Assembly (NCBI GenBank): GCA_964557855.1
Contig: CAZLBP010000020.1
Location: forward strand, 4,246 to 68,245
Length of the DNA: 64,000 bases
Source: JAJRZL01 sp964557855
GTDB taxonomy: Bacteria; Zixibacteria; MSB-5A5; GN15; FEB-12
Reading direction: 5' to 3'
Shown here: positions 1 to 9,013 of the stretch, in pieces
Numbering within the stretch: the first letter of the stretch is position 1
Layout: each line of letters opens with the position of its first letter
The notes under the pieces: model-generated
Database searches by the model: none
Seen by the model: the letters and a program-made list of their open reading frames with translations, nothing else
What the model was told of the DNA's origin: nothing
Position numbers and translations under genes: made by a program

Positions 1-955
1 CGACGAACAGGCCCTCGGTGACGCTGCCGGTGTAGACGACGTCGACTAAATTGTCCCGATCGAGATCAATCGATCGCACGAAATACAGGTCGGCCGTGTC
101 AATCGCGCTAACACCGAATTCGATTTCCGGTACGTCGGAGCAGTCATTGATAACCGGCAAGGCCTGACAATTGTTCGCCACTGCCAGGGTCACCCGCTCT
201 TCGGGATCGCAAGCGCTGTTGGGCGGCTGGGTCGAATCGGGCTTCGACTCACCGGCAAACTTGACGCGAAAACTGATTTCGTCGGTTAGTTCCAGCGTGT
301 CCAGACGGGTTATGGTCGCGCAGGCCGTGCCGGTACTGTCGGTAACAGCTGCACCGAATAAAGCATGGCCGGCACTCACGCCACAGGCGGTGTTGTTGAC
401 GTAGAAAGTGATTTGTTTACCGGCCAAGGGCACTTGCTCGCCGCCGTTGCATATCTGGTAGAGGCCGGCGCATACCTGGATTTCCTTGTCCGGCGTAATC
501 GTCGCCAGACATATGACATCATCGGGAGAAACATCAATCTCGAGAGTGGTATTGCCCGTCATCAGAACGGCCTCGGCAAAGAAGCCGGAGTTCAAGCCAA
601 TCGCGAACAACTGGAAAAGCGGCAGTCCTCGAAGTTCCGGCGGCACGGTCCACTGCAAATGGAAATCACCAATGTCGTCGGTGGTGACGTCAGGCAAACG
701 ATACACCGCATGTACAACACTGGTATCGTAGCCCACAGTAAGATCCAGCTTGACCGTTTCGTTGGCGCCGAATCCATTGCCGGAGATCGACAGCGCCTGC
801 CCGACAACTCCCTGAACTTCTTCGACTTCCAGGACCGCCGCCGAGGCCGATCCGGCCGCGGCCGACAGGATCAGCAGTATGAGGGCCAGCGATGATCTGA
901 TCATACTTACCCGATTCCTGTGTTGGCTGCGGCCAACATTGCCAATCTTTGTCAT
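1..955 (-). CDS. secreted FG-GAP/VCBS-repeat protein, 3' part outside window
   Basis: This open minus-strand frame runs off the left edge, so only the first 318 codons are visible. I chose the start at 955 because AAGGA lies 9 nt upstream; an internal ATG at 904, just before the hydrophobic segment, is the alternative. A signal peptide (ALILLILSAAAGSASA) is followed by an Ig-like region containing several cysteines. Near the cut edge the motif DLDRDNLVDVV appears, which is typical of the calcium-binding loop that opens FG-GAP/VCBS propeller blades. I infer an exported protein with an N-terminal Ig-like domain and a C-terminal propeller. No function can be assigned. A TTGACA promoter lies upstream. 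Confidence 0.7.
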   Translation of the reverse strand, partial: MTKIGNVGRSQHRNRVSMIRSSLALILLILSAAAGSASAAVLEVEEVQGVVGQALSISGNGFGANETVKLDLTVGYDTSVVHAVYRLPDVTTDDIGDFHLQWTVPPELRGLPLFQLFAIGLNSGFFAEAVLMTGNTTLEIDVSPDDVICLATITPDKEIQVCAGLYQICNGGEQVPLAGKQITFYVNNTACGVSAGHALFGAAVTDSTGTACATITRLDTLELTDEISFRVKFAGESKPDSTQPPNSACDPEERVTLAVANNCQALPVINDCSDVPEIEFGVSAIDTADLYFVRSIDLDRDNLVDVVYTGSVTEGLFV

Positions 956-1310
956 TTTCACTGTTCCTTCGATTAGGTCAAATATAGACCGGTACTTTGT
1001 GAGTTCTGCGTTATCGGCCGCAAATAAGTAAAAATGCACCTAACTTGTCAAGTATTATCTCCGGCGGCCGGGCCGGATTAATCTTGAGTCCATATCAGTT
1101 GCCAGAGTGAAAGACTTCCGCCGGCGCCCGGCAGTTCATAAGAAACGTCGGCTGTCCGGCCGGCCGCGGCCTCCGACCACATTCGCGGTCCGGATGCGCT
1201 AACCACTTTCTCGACAAGTACGGAACTCCCGCGCGGTATTTTCGGTTATAAGTTACTCACGGACAATGGAGTATTATGATCTATTTAACGATGATTGACG
1301 AGGAGTAGTT
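956..1310. other. intergenic gap between divergent genes
   Basis: The gap contains the minus-strand promoter noted separately and the ribosome-binding site GAGGAG just before the sod start. I see no further ORF or RNA structure that I can support. Confidence 0.5.
1022..1051 (-). promoter_or_regulatory. sigma70-like promoter for the FG-GAP protein
   Basis: On the minus strand TTGACA (1051-1046) is followed after 17-18 nt by CTTATT/TTATTT. It faces the gene starting at 955. Confidence 0.45.
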
Positions 1311-1913
1311 ATGGCACATGCATTACCGGACCTGGGTTACGCGTACGATGCCCTGGAGCCTTACATCGACAAGCAGACGATGGAAATCCATCACACGAAA
1401 CATCACCAGGCCTACATCAACAAGTTGACGGCGGCGATTGAGGGTAAAGCCGATCTGGCGGACAAGCCGGTGGATGAGCTCATTAAGAATCTGAATTCGG
1501 TGCCGGAAGATATCCGGACAGCTGTCCGCAATCACGGCGGCGGGCACGCCAACCATTCTTTTTTCTGGCCGATTCTCAAGAAGGGCGTCAAGCCGGCCGG
1601 GGACGTGGTGGACGGTATCAAGTCGACATTTGGCAGTTTTGACGTCTTTAAGGAGAAGTTCTCGGCCGCGGCAGCCGGTCAGTTCGGTTCCGGCTGGGCC
1701 TGGCTGGTGGTCTCCAACGGCAAGCTGGAAATCATGTCTACCCCGAACCAGGACTCGCCGCTTTCTGCCGGCAAGACGCCGGTGGTCGGGATTGATGTCT
1801 GGGAGCACGCGTATTATCTGAAATACCAGAACCGCCGGCCGGAGTACATTGAAGCTTTCTTCAACGTGATCAATTGGGAGAAGGTTAACGAATTATATCT
1901 GGCCGCCAAATAG
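1311..1913 (+). CDS. sodA: superoxide dismutase, Mn-type
   Basis: This 200-residue protein is full length for the Fe/Mn superoxide dismutase family, which converts superoxide to hydrogen peroxide and oxygen in the cytoplasm. The four metal ligands are visible: H27 (MEIHHTKHH), H82 (GGHANHSFFW), D162 and H166 (IDVWEHAYY). Glycine at position 77 combined with Gln147 (TPNQDSPL) is the manganese-type arrangement; iron enzymes usually carry Gln near position 69. GAGGAG precedes the ATG. The gene is monocistronic, with a strong hairpin terminator 30 nt after the stop. Its neighbours are unrelated. Family assignment is secure; metal preference is inferred from residues only. Confidence 0.96.
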   Translation: MAHALPDLGYAYDALEPYIDKQTMEIHHTKHHQAYINKLTAAIEGKADLADKPVDELIKNLNSVPEDIRTAVRNHGGGHANHSFFWPILKKGVKPAGDVVDGIKSTFGSFDVFKEKFSAAAAGQFGSGWAWLVVSNGKLEIMSTPNQDSPLSAGKTPVVGIDVWEHAYYLKYQNRRPEYIEAFFNVINWEKVNELYLAAK

Positions 1914-1942
1914 GCATTTGACCCAGGTCTGCATTCATGGAA

Positions 1943-1970
1943 CCGCCAGGCGCGCGCCTGGCGGTTTTTT
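1943..1970 (+). terminator. rho-independent terminator after sodA
   Basis: CCGCCAGGCG pairs with CGCCTGGCGG and is followed by six T. Confidence 0.9.
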
Positions 1971-2036
1971 GTTGTCGCGCGGGAGTCGATCCGTCGCAGG
2001 TGGGTTGTGAGATAAGGCTTATCTTACTGTCGCACC

Positions 2037-2381
2037 TCACGCATCCCGGTTAGGTACAATACAGATGAACTCGAAGTCTTCGTCGGACGGGTTCTCGAAC
2101 TGGTGTTCGACATTGGGCGGCACGAAGGCAAAGGAGCCTTTTTTCAAGTCATTGATGTTGTTGCCCAGACGTAACTTGCCACTGCCCTTGATGACGTAAT
2201 TGACATGTTCCCAATCATGGCTGTGGCGCGGACTGAACCCTCCGGGCCTTAACCTGAATACTCGCAATGTGTGGCTCTGCCAGCCCTGTTCGGGACCGAT
2301 CACATTCGTGCCCGACATGTCTCTGACGCCTTCGATTGTCATTTCTTCGAGCCTTATCTCATTTCCTTTGATTACCGCCAT
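2037..2381 (-). CDS. small single-domain cupin protein
   Basis: A 114-residue cytoplasmic protein made of one cupin barrel. Motif 1 is visible as HSHDWEHVNYVIKG and motif 2 as FVPPNVEHQFENP, which supply the usual metal-binding His/Glu set. The start at 2381 is preferred because GAGG lies about 10 nt upstream; an ATG at 2402 would add seven residues with a poorly spaced site. Single cupins of this kind bind a metal and may isomerise, oxygenate or sense small molecules, but nothing here identifies the substrate. The gene stands alone, convergent with sodA. The family is clear; the function is not known. Confidence 0.85.
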   Translation of the reverse strand: MAVIKGNEIRLEEMTIEGVRDMSGTNVIGPEQGWQSHTLRVFRLRPGGFSPRHSHDWEHVNYVIKGSGKLRLGNNINDLKKGSFAFVPPNVEHQFENPSDEDFEFICIVPNRDA

Positions 2382-2443
2382 AAATGTGTATCCTCTTCGC
2401 ATAACGTTGTTTTTCCACTCCGCATCACAACTGCACTCGTTAT

Positions 2444-2531
2444 CCCGTAGCGGCAGGGTTTATCCCTGCCGGTTCACGCAACGGCAGTTCAAGGCCGCCC
2501 GCTACGGGCAGGTGAGACACCGCCACCTGTC
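2444..2531. repeat. nested palindromic intergenic repeat
   Basis: Outer arms CCCGTAGCGG and CCGCTACGGG enclose GGCAGGG-tttat-CCCTGCC. A second small inverted repeat, ACAGGTGGCGG-type (GGCAGGTG/CACCTGTC), follows. It resembles other GC-rich palindromes scattered through the window. Confidence 0.6.
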
Positions 2532-2660
2532 AACAAACTGAATTAGTCTCCATGTACTCCTCGCCTTTGGCTTTCCAGCGAGGTCGAGCGCGACTATGAG
2601 GACAAACTAGTGTTAATGTGAGTGAGAATCAAGCAGTTAGAGGTATGCCCATACAAACAA

Positions 2661-2692
2661 AACGGCCCGTCCTGCAAAGAGAACGAGCCGTT
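2661..2692 (-). terminator. terminator of the SANT-like gene
   Basis: On the minus strand AACGGCTCGT pairs with ACGGGCCGTT (one wobble) and is followed by a short T-rich stretch. Confidence 0.7.
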
Positions 2693-2725
2693 TAATCCAA
2701 AAAAAATCGAATGCTTCCTATGTCA

Positions 2726-3115
2726 TTACCAGCTGCGACGGTTGTTTCTCCGTTTCGGAGTACGGCTGGTCGGTTTCGCCTTGTAGCTCCGGTTCGGAGT
2801 AGTGCGACGCGGCTTGCCGTAGCGCTTCGGCGTGTTCCGGAAAAATCCGGGTGCAAACTGGCGGAACGCATTGGTATTACCAGTGTTGCCGCGCCATACG
2901 GACGGGTTCGCCTTCTTGATGTTGAGATCAACCGCTTTGTAGCGCACGGAATAGACCGAACGTCCCAACTGACGAGCAATCCAGGACGTTTCGTAGGTCC
3001 GGTAGAACTTGCGCATGAAAGCAACTTCTTCTCTGGACCACGGCCGAGCGGTTTTGAACGTGGTACGACGACGTGGTACCGGACGACGGGCAGTTCGGGT
3101 TCTTCGCATAGCCAT
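2726..3115 (-). CDS. small highly basic protein with SANT/Myb-like helix-turn-helix
   Basis: A 129-residue protein very rich in Arg and Lys. Residues 25-68 form a probable SANT/Myb-like DNA-binding unit: PWSREEVAFM, then WIARQLGRSVYSVRYKA, as in families where IA..LGRS.xSV.. marks the recognition helix. The N-terminus (MAMRRTRTARRPVPRRR) and the C-terminal third (RTTPNRSYKAKPTSRTPKRR) are basic tails. AAGGAG lies 8 nt before the ATG and a terminator follows the stop, so this is a genuine monocistronic gene. The composition suggests a nucleoid-associated or histone-like DNA-binding protein. This is inference; no specific homologue is recognised. Confidence 0.75.
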   Translation of the reverse strand: MAMRRTRTARRPVPRRRTTFKTARPWSREEVAFMRKFYRTYETSWIARQLGRSVYSVRYKAVDLNIKKANPSVWRGNTGNTNAFRQFAPGFFRNTPKRYGKPRRTTPNRSYKAKPTSRTPKRRNNRRSW

Positions 3116-3675
3116 AGCATCACTCCTTGTTAATTAGGTTACCAATGGCGAACAGTGACCATGGCCGGGTCATTGCCCACCGTTAAATAAAAACTTTGTT
3201 TAGTAATCGTCCGTTTTGTTAAGAGTCTTTATCTCAATCGCTTAAGTTTTTTGCAGACCTCTTCGTACGTTTTTGTCTATTGTCATGACAAACTGACCAT
3301 GAAATCGACCAACTCAACCTCACCCATGGGGCCACTCATGGCCTCGTCGATGCCCGCGGATATTTGGAGAAAAGCCCGGCTCGGCGACTAGAGCCCATAA
3401 CCCATTCAAATGTAAACACTTACAACTGGACATCGGCCGCTTACACAGTCTTCATACTCGCTGATCAAGATCCCGGCCAAACCTGTCGGCGAGAAACCCG
3501 GACTCTCTGCGATCATCCGGACCCGTCCTGTGCCTGATTGAGACTATCCGCAACCTGCTGGAAATCTGAACAGTGATTCCTCGGGCACGGAACTCGCTCT
3601 ACTTTTTCTGGTTGCTATGAAACTTCAAGGTACGTAGACTTAGTTTTGCCAGACGGCTAACCGACTAGATGTATT
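3116..3675. other. 560-nt gap between divergent genes
   Basis: The gap contains a perfect 12-bp palindrome TTGTCATGACAA at 3280-3291 and AT-rich tracts next to the SANT-like gene. No ORF with a credible start and no clear promoter for the downstream permease could be identified. Confidence 0.4.
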
Positions 3676-4779
3676 ATGAAGCGGGAATACTTTCTCATAA
3701 CGATTTTCTTCATCCTGGCAGCGGTATTTTTCTATCTGTTTTATCAGCTCATTATCCCGTTCTTTATTCCGATCTGCTGGGCGGCCGTGTTCGTTATCAT
3801 ATTCCATCCTATCTATGTTCGACTGAGTAAGAGAGTCAAATCCCGGGCGCTGGCGTCGCTCCTGATGTGTCTGCTAATCATAGTTCTCATCATTGGTCCG
3901 GTGGCGTATCTGTTTACGGCTTTGGTACAGGAAGCCGCCGCCGCGGTGGCCAGAGTCAACACTATGTATCGAGCCGGTGAGTTCGACGAACTGCTGAAAG
4001 TGGATATCCCTCTTATCAAGGCCGCCAAAGAGAAACTGTCCGAGTATTACGATATATCGCAGATCAATCTGGACCAACTCATAAAGGACACAATCGACAA
4101 AGTGGGCGGGGTCATTGTCAATCAAACCACCTGGGTCATCGCCAATGGTACCAAGGCGGTATTCTATTTCGTGCTGATGCTGTTTACTACCTATTATTTC
4201 TTTAAAGACGGAAGCCTGATCATCCACAAGTTGAAGCGGCTCATGCCGATTCCCTCGGATCGAATTGAAAGCACCTTTAATCGGTTGCGGGATGTCATTC
4301 AGGCCACAATATATGGCGGCGTAGTCGTGGCACTGATTCAGGGGTTGCTGGGCGGCCTTCTGTTTGCCGTGGTGGGCATCCCCTCGGCCGTTTTCTGGGG
4401 AGCCATCATGGCTCTCTTGTCGATCATACCTTTCGTCGGGGCGTTTCTGATCTACGTACCGGCGGGCATCATACTCTTGCTGGGCGGTTCTTATGTAAAG
4501 GGTATCATCGTCATAGGTATCGGCACCATTATCATCTCACAGATAGATAACCTCATAAGACCTTATCTTATATCCGGTCGAACTTCCATGCATCCGTTAA
4601 TGCTCTTCTTCTCCATCATGGGCGGGATTTCGCTTTTCGGCTTGTTGGGAGTGGTGCTTGGTCCGCTCGTGGCGGCCGTGTTCGTCACGGTACTTGATAT
4701 CCTCGATTTTCGCCTGCATCCGGCGGATGAGGAGTCCGGCTCTACCGGCGCTCCGGGACCGGAAGCGGAGACATCGTAG
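3676..4779 (+). CDS. AI-2E family transporter (PerM/TqsA-like membrane protein)
   Basis: A 367-residue inner-membrane protein with two transmembrane helices at residues 6-45, one near 62-85 and a C-terminal bundle from about 150 to 345, the usual AI-2E transporter layout. Hallmarks include the helix preceding FKDGSLIIHKLKRLMP, the GLLGGLLFAVVGIPSAVFWG segment and the final GGISLFGLLGVVLGPLVAA. Family members have been linked to autoinducer-2 export, Na+/H+ exchange and general permease activity, so the substrate is open. The start has no obvious Shine-Dalgarno sequence. The last 20 residues are a Gly/Pro/Glu-rich tail. The gene is separate from the downstream peptidase. Confidence 0.88.
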   Translation: MKREYFLITIFFILAAVFFYLFYQLIIPFFIPICWAAVFVIIFHPIYVRLSKRVKSRALASLLMCLLIIVLIIGPVAYLFTALVQEAAAAVARVNTMYRAGEFDELLKVDIPLIKAAKEKLSEYYDISQINLDQLIKDTIDKVGGVIVNQTTWVIANGTKAVFYFVLMLFTTYYFFKDGSLIIHKLKRLMPIPSDRIESTFNRLRDVIQATIYGGVVVALIQGLLGGLLFAVVGIPSAVFWGAIMALLSIIPFVGAFLIYVPAGIILLLGGSYVKGIIVIGIGTIIISQIDNLIRPYLISGRTSMHPLMLFFSIMGGISLFGLLGVVLGPLVAAVFVTVLDILDFRLHPADEESGSTGAPGPEAETS

Positions 4780-4828
4780 CTGTACGGCAAAGGCGGTTTG
4801 ACGAAGCGCGTTGCCCCATCCTTTTTCC

Positions 4829-4856
4829 TTTACACATATTAATCGAGGGATATATT
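4829..4856 (+). promoter_or_regulatory. promoter of the M14 peptidase gene
   Basis: TTTACA, 16-nt spacer, TATATT; the expected start site lies about 35 nt upstream of the ATG. Confidence 0.6.
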
Positions 4857-4898
4857 GGTCGTTCGAGTATCACAATTTTTTGTCAGGAGAGATCGACA

Positions 4899-7760
4899 AT
4901 GTATCACCATTCCCGTCGTTATATCGGTTTCTTACTATCCGTGTGCGGATTTGGGCTTCTATGGGCCATAACTGCCCAGGCAGGATTGCATCCTTCGTAT
5001 TCAGCAAAGGCCGAAATCGACACGGTCGAGTTCTACAATACGCACAGTTATGACAGATCGGTACCGAACCCGAACGACTATCTGCAGTACCCGGTCGGGA
5101 AGTGGCCGGCGCGGTACCACGAATTTGTTCTGTATTTCCAGGAACTGGCGGCCTTCTCCGACCGGCTCAGGATCGAGACACACGAAACGACCCACGAAGG
5201 CCGGACTTTGTACAACCTCTTCATCTCCTCTCCCGAGAATATCCGTAATCTGGAAGCCCATCGCGAGCAGATGGATAAACTGGCTGATCCGCGCGCCGGT
5301 TTATCTAATTCGGCATTGTCCGAGGCTCTGGCCGGACAACCGGCCTTCGCCTGGCTGGGCTACAGTATCCACGGGGACGAGATTTCCGGCAGTGACGCGG
5401 CTATCAGGCTGGCCTATCACTTAGCAGCCGCCAATGATTCGGCGACGCTGCATTTACTGGACAACGTTATTATCATAATCGACCCCTGCGAGAATCCGGA
5501 CGGTCGCGAGCGCTACTTGAGCATGTTGGAGACGTATAAGAGTCACGTTCCAAACTACGATTCGCGTTCGGCGCAGCACGGCGGGGTGTGGCCCTGGGGT
5601 CGCGCCAATCACTATCTGTTCGATTTGAACCGCGACTGGATTCTGCTGACCCAGCCGGAGACCAAGGGCCGCGTGCGGACGATTCTGGAGTATCACCCGG
5701 TCATGGTTGTCGACGGGCACGAAATGGGATCCAACGCCACTTTTCTGTTCTCTCCGCCGCGTCAACCGATCAACTACAACACACCGGAAAACGTCATGAA
5801 GTGGTACTCGATCTTCCGCGACGATCAGGCGCAGGCATTCGATGAGCGCGGCTGGCCGTATTACACCGGGGAGTGGAACGAGCAATGGTATATCGGATAT
5901 GGCTCGGCCTGGCCGACGTTCTTCGGGACGGTCGGGATACTCTATGAACAAGCCGGGGTAGACGGGCAGGTGGTCCGTCAACGGGACAATTACCTGCTGA
6001 GCTACCACGAAGCCATCAACCATCAATTCACGTCCTCGATAGCCAACCTGCAGACGGTTGCCAACAATCGTGAGGAGTTGTTGCGCGACTACAGGAGCGC
6101 CCGCAACAACATCGTCACGAGAGGCGAGAGGAGCAACCTGACCTTCATATTCGTGCCTGACGAGGACGAGCTGAAAATGCAGCGTTTGATTTCGTCGCTG
6201 CTGACTCAGGGTATCGAGGTTCATCGGGCCGCGGAGGAGTTCCCGGTGGGGGACGTTACGGATATCTATCAGAAGAAACACTCGATGAAGAGATTCCCGG
6301 CCGGGACCTATCTGGTCAGCACGGCTCAACCTCAGGGAGCCCTGGCCAAGGCGATGCTTGAATTCGATTTGCACCTGAAGCCGGAGTTTCTGGAAGAGGA
6401 GCGCCGGGAGCTGGAGAAACATGGGGATACGCGCATGTACGAAGTCTCGGCGTGGTGTGTGCCCATGGCTTACGACGTGGACGCATACATGACGACATCG
6501 CGCATATCGGTGCAGCAGGAGCCGGTAACGGGGCCGACAGCGACTGGCGGTCGGGTTATCGATCCGGGGGCCCAATACGGTTTTATCGTCGACATGCAAG
6601 GTGAGAAGACCTACCGGATGCTCAACGGTCTCTTTGGCGAGCACGTGACTGTCTATGCGTCGGAGAAGGCTTTCACGATCGAAGGTCGCCGCTACCGGCC
6701 GGGGGCACTGGTCCTGCGCCGCCGGGGTAACCCCGATGACCTGCCGAATATCCTGACCCGACTGGCACGGGAAACAGGGGTCGACGTCCACGGTGTCAAT
6801 ACGGGGTTATCGACCGAAGGGTCTCATTTGGGCGCGCCGACTTTTCGCTTGCTGCAGCAGCCGAAGGTAGCCATTCTGACCGGGGCGCCGCTCAGCTTTA
6901 CTTCGGTGGGGTCACTCTGGTTCACGATCGACAGAGAATTAGAGATTCCGCATTCTCTTCTGCATATGGACGAATTCATGTGGACCGATATATCCCCGTA
7001 TAATGTTCTCGTATTTCCGTCGGCCTGGGGCAGCGGCTTGCAAGACCGCCTGGGTAAGCGCGGCAAGCAAAAGCTCGAGGAATGGGTTGAGGACGGCGGG
7101 ACGCTGATTCTTATGGGAAGTTCGGCGACGTGGGCCGCCGATACGTCGGTGGCCCTGACACAGGTGCGTTTGAAACGACAGGTTCTGGATAAACTGGAAG
7201 ATTATGCCCGTGCCCTGGAAAGAGAACTGGCGGCCGAGGACCCGGAAGTCGACACGATGGCTCTCTGGCATCCGGAGGAAATCGAGGCCGAAAAGTCTGC
7301 CGATGAGGAAGCCGCTAGGCAGAAGAAGGGTCAAAAGGAGGATGCTGAAGAGCTGGACAAGTGGCAGCGCCGTTTCCGTCCGGGTGGCGTGATTTTGCGG
7401 GCCGACGTCGACACCGAACACTGGCTGGCGTTCGGTATGAAGGAACGTGTGCCGACTATGATTTGGGGCAGCCAGGCGTATCTGTCCAAAGAACCGGTGG
7501 CCACCGTCGCTCGACTGACACCCGAGGCGGACAAACTGCGTATGTCCGGTTTGCTGTGGCCCGAGGCTCGGGAGCGATGGGCCGGGACGGCTTACACCAC
7601 CCGGGAACGGAAGGGCAAGGGGCAGATCGTTATTTTTGCGGGAGATCCGAATATGCGGGCTTATTGGTACGGCACGCGCAAGATGTTCGTCAACGCCGTA
7701 CTCTATGGTCCGGGGTTCACGAGCGGCTTTGAGCCTTATTCGGAAGAAAGCCCGGAATAG
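4899..7760 (+). CDS. secreted M14-family zinc carboxypeptidase with large C-terminal region
   Basis: A 953-residue exported metallopeptidase. A signal peptide spans residues 7-29. The M14 domain shows the HGDE zinc motif (H158, E161), the substrate-binding NPDGRERY and DLNRDW segments (R245), the third zinc ligand H274 in VDGHEMGSNA, and the catalytic glutamate E350 in GILYEQAG. Residues about 660-770 (VAILTGAPLSF to VLVFPSAWGS) resemble the glutamine-amidotransferase-like domain found in long bacterial M14 proteins. A charged Glu/Lys-rich stretch around 770-830 interrupts the C-terminal part. GGAGAG lies 8 nt before the ATG. It probably acts on peptides in the periplasm or outside the cell. 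Confidence 0.9.
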   Translation: MYHHSRRYIGFLLSVCGFGLLWAITAQAGLHPSYSAKAEIDTVEFYNTHSYDRSVPNPNDYLQYPVGKWPARYHEFVLYFQELAAFSDRLRIETHETTHEGRTLYNLFISSPENIRNLEAHREQMDKLADPRAGLSNSALSEALAGQPAFAWLGYSIHGDEISGSDAAIRLAYHLAAANDSATLHLLDNVIIIIDPCENPDGRERYLSMLETYKSHVPNYDSRSAQHGGVWPWGRANHYLFDLNRDWILLTQPETKGRVRTILEYHPVMVVDGHEMGSNATFLFSPPRQPINYNTPENVMKWYSIFRDDQAQAFDERGWPYYTGEWNEQWYIGYGSAWPTFFGTVGILYEQAGVDGQVVRQRDNYLLSYHEAINHQFTSSIANLQTVANNREELLRDYRSARNNIVTRGERSNLTFIFVPDEDELKMQRLISSLLTQGIEVHRAAEEFPVGDVTDIYQKKHSMKRFPAGTYLVSTAQPQGALAKAMLEFDLHLKPEFLEEERRELEKHGDTRMYEVSAWCVPMAYDVDAYMTTSRISVQQEPVTGPTATGGRVIDPGAQYGFIVDMQGEKTYRMLNGLFGEHVTVYASEKAFTIEGRRYRPGALVLRRRGNPDDLPNILTRLARETGVDVHGVNTGLSTEGSHLGAPTFRLLQQPKVAILTGAPLSFTSVGSLWFTIDRELEIPHSLLHMDEFMWTDISPYNVLVFPSAWGSGLQDRLGKRGKQKLEEWVEDGGTLILMGSSATWAADTSVALTQVRLKRQVLDKLEDYARALERELAAEDPEVDTMALWHPEEIEAEKSADEEAARQKKGQKEDAEELDKWQRRFRPGGVILRADVDTEHWLAFGMKERVPTMIWGSQAYLSKEPVATVARLTPEADKLRMSGLLWPEARERWAGTAYTTRERKGKGQIVIFAGDPNMRAYWYGTRKMFVNAVLYGPGFTSGFEPYSEESPE

Positions 7761-7842
7761 ACGGAGAGAAACGCCCTCCATAGCCGATTTGAAGCGATTA
7801 TTGGTGGTATCGTCGGGAGCCGCTTATCGGGTCCATTTGTTC

Positions 7843-7870
7843 TTGTCAGAACGAGAAAATGCAGTATATT
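7843..7870 (+). promoter_or_regulatory. promoter of the epimerase gene
   Basis: TTGTCA, 16-nt spacer, TATATT. A CCCTGC/GCAGGG hairpin lies in the leader downstream. Confidence 0.55.
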
Positions 7871-7954
7871 TGATCTGGAGTTTCTTGTTGTGCCCTGCCT
7901 CACAGCAGGGTTACTTATTGTTGGATATGTGGCAATAACGAGTTTGGAAGGTCC

Positions 7955-9013
7955 GTGAAAGGCAAACGAGTACTGATTACCGGCGGCGCCGGGTACCTGG
8001 GCTACCATCTGGCGCAAGACCTCCCCCGACGCGGGGTGGCGTTTATGGCTCTCAACGATATCGCACCCTTTATCGAGGGCGACTATCCGGACGACGCGCT
8101 GCTTGTCACACAGGACGTGCGTGACGCCGACGGTATGTACCGTCTGATCCATGACAACAAGATCGATATTATTATACATTGTGCCGCGGCCCTGCCATTG
8201 TGGAGCCGTGAAGAGATTTTCTCCACCAACATTTCCGGTTTGCGCAACACGCTGGAGCAGGCCCGCAAATGCAAAGTGGAACGGTTCATTTTCGTCAGTT
8301 CGACGGCCGTGTACGGCGTGCCGGAAAAACATCCGCTGGTGGAAGAAGACGAACTGGTCGGCGTCGGACCGTACGGCACCACCAAGATCGAGGGGGAGAC
8401 GATATGCAACGAGTTCCGCGACGAGGGGATGTGCGTCACGATTATCCGTCCGAAGACGTTTATCGGCACGGCCCGCCTGGGTGTGTTCCAAATTCTCTAC
8501 GATTGGGTGGATGCGGGCAAGCGCATACCCATAATCGGCAAAGGGGAGAATCTCTACCAACTGCTGGAAGTAACCGATCTGATTGAAGCCATTTACCTGG
8601 CTGCCGCGGCTCCTCCGGAACTGGCCTCCGATGTATTCAATGTCGGCGCGCAGCATTTCGACAAAGTGAAGCGTGACGTGGGGGCGCTGTGTGAATTTGC
8701 CGGCAGCGGTGCCCGTGTCCAGCCGACTCCGGCCAAACTGGTCAAAGGGACGCTGGCGGTGTTCGAGTTCTTGAGAATTTCTCCGCTGTACAAGTGGATT
8801 TACGGCACCGCCGACAAAGACTCCTATGTCTCGACGAAGAAGATCGAGGACAAGCTGGGTTGGCGATCGAAATATTCCAATGAGGATGCGCTGATTTCGT
8901 CACACAAATGGTATCTGGAGCACAAGGAGGAACTGCAACATATAACATCAGGCGTGACTCACCGGGTGGGTTGGAACCAGGGCGTACTGAAACTCGTAAA
9001 GAAGTTCATGTGA
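7955..9013 (+). CDS. NAD-dependent epimerase/dehydratase (extended SDR)
   Basis: A 352-residue cytoplasmic Rossmann-fold enzyme of the extended short-chain dehydrogenase class. The nucleotide-binding motif TGGAGYLGYHLA is at the N-terminus; the catalytic Tyr/Lys pair is in YGTTKIEGE and the Ser in FVSSTAVYG. Such enzymes act mainly on nucleotide sugars or on sterol/isoprenoid-like substrates. The C-terminal part (FEFLRISPLYKW) is reminiscent of the sterol/3-beta-HSD-like branch, but the substrate cannot be read from sequence. The start is GTG, with GGAAGG unusually close upstream (3 nt); no in-frame alternative is better. It has its own promoter and is not co-transcribed with neighbours. Confidence 0.85.
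   Translation: MKGKRVLITGGAGYLGYHLAQDLPRRGVAFMALNDIAPFIEGDYPDDALLVTQDVRDADGMYRLIHDNKIDIIIHCAAALPLWSREEIFSTNISGLRNTLEQARKCKVERFIFVSSTAVYGVPEKHPLVEEDELVGVGPYGTTKIEGETICNEFRDEGMCVTIIRPKTFIGTARLGVFQILYDWVDAGKRIPIIGKGENLYQLLEVTDLIEAIYLAAAAPPELASDVFNVGAQHFDKVKRDVGALCEFAGSGARVQPTPAKLVKGTLAVFEFLRISPLYKWIYGTADKDSYVSTKKIEDKLGWRSKYSNEDALISSHKWYLEHKEELQHITSGVTHRVGWNQGVLKLVKKFM

Larger units (their letters stand above)
2382..2725. other. intergenic gap with palindromic repeat and terminator
   Basis: The gap holds the nested palindrome at 2444-2531 and the hairpin terminating the gene at 2726-3115. I see no coding potential. Confidence 0.6.

Noticed and set aside
365..895. Plus-strand frame of 176 codons
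   Set aside because: It is antisense to the signal-peptide-bearing FG-GAP protein gene and has no ribosome-binding site or recognisable motif.
5454..6791. Minus-strand frame of 445 codons inside the M14 peptidase gene
   Set aside because: The sense strand encodes a complete peptidase with all catalytic residues; the antisense frame is a codon-bias shadow.
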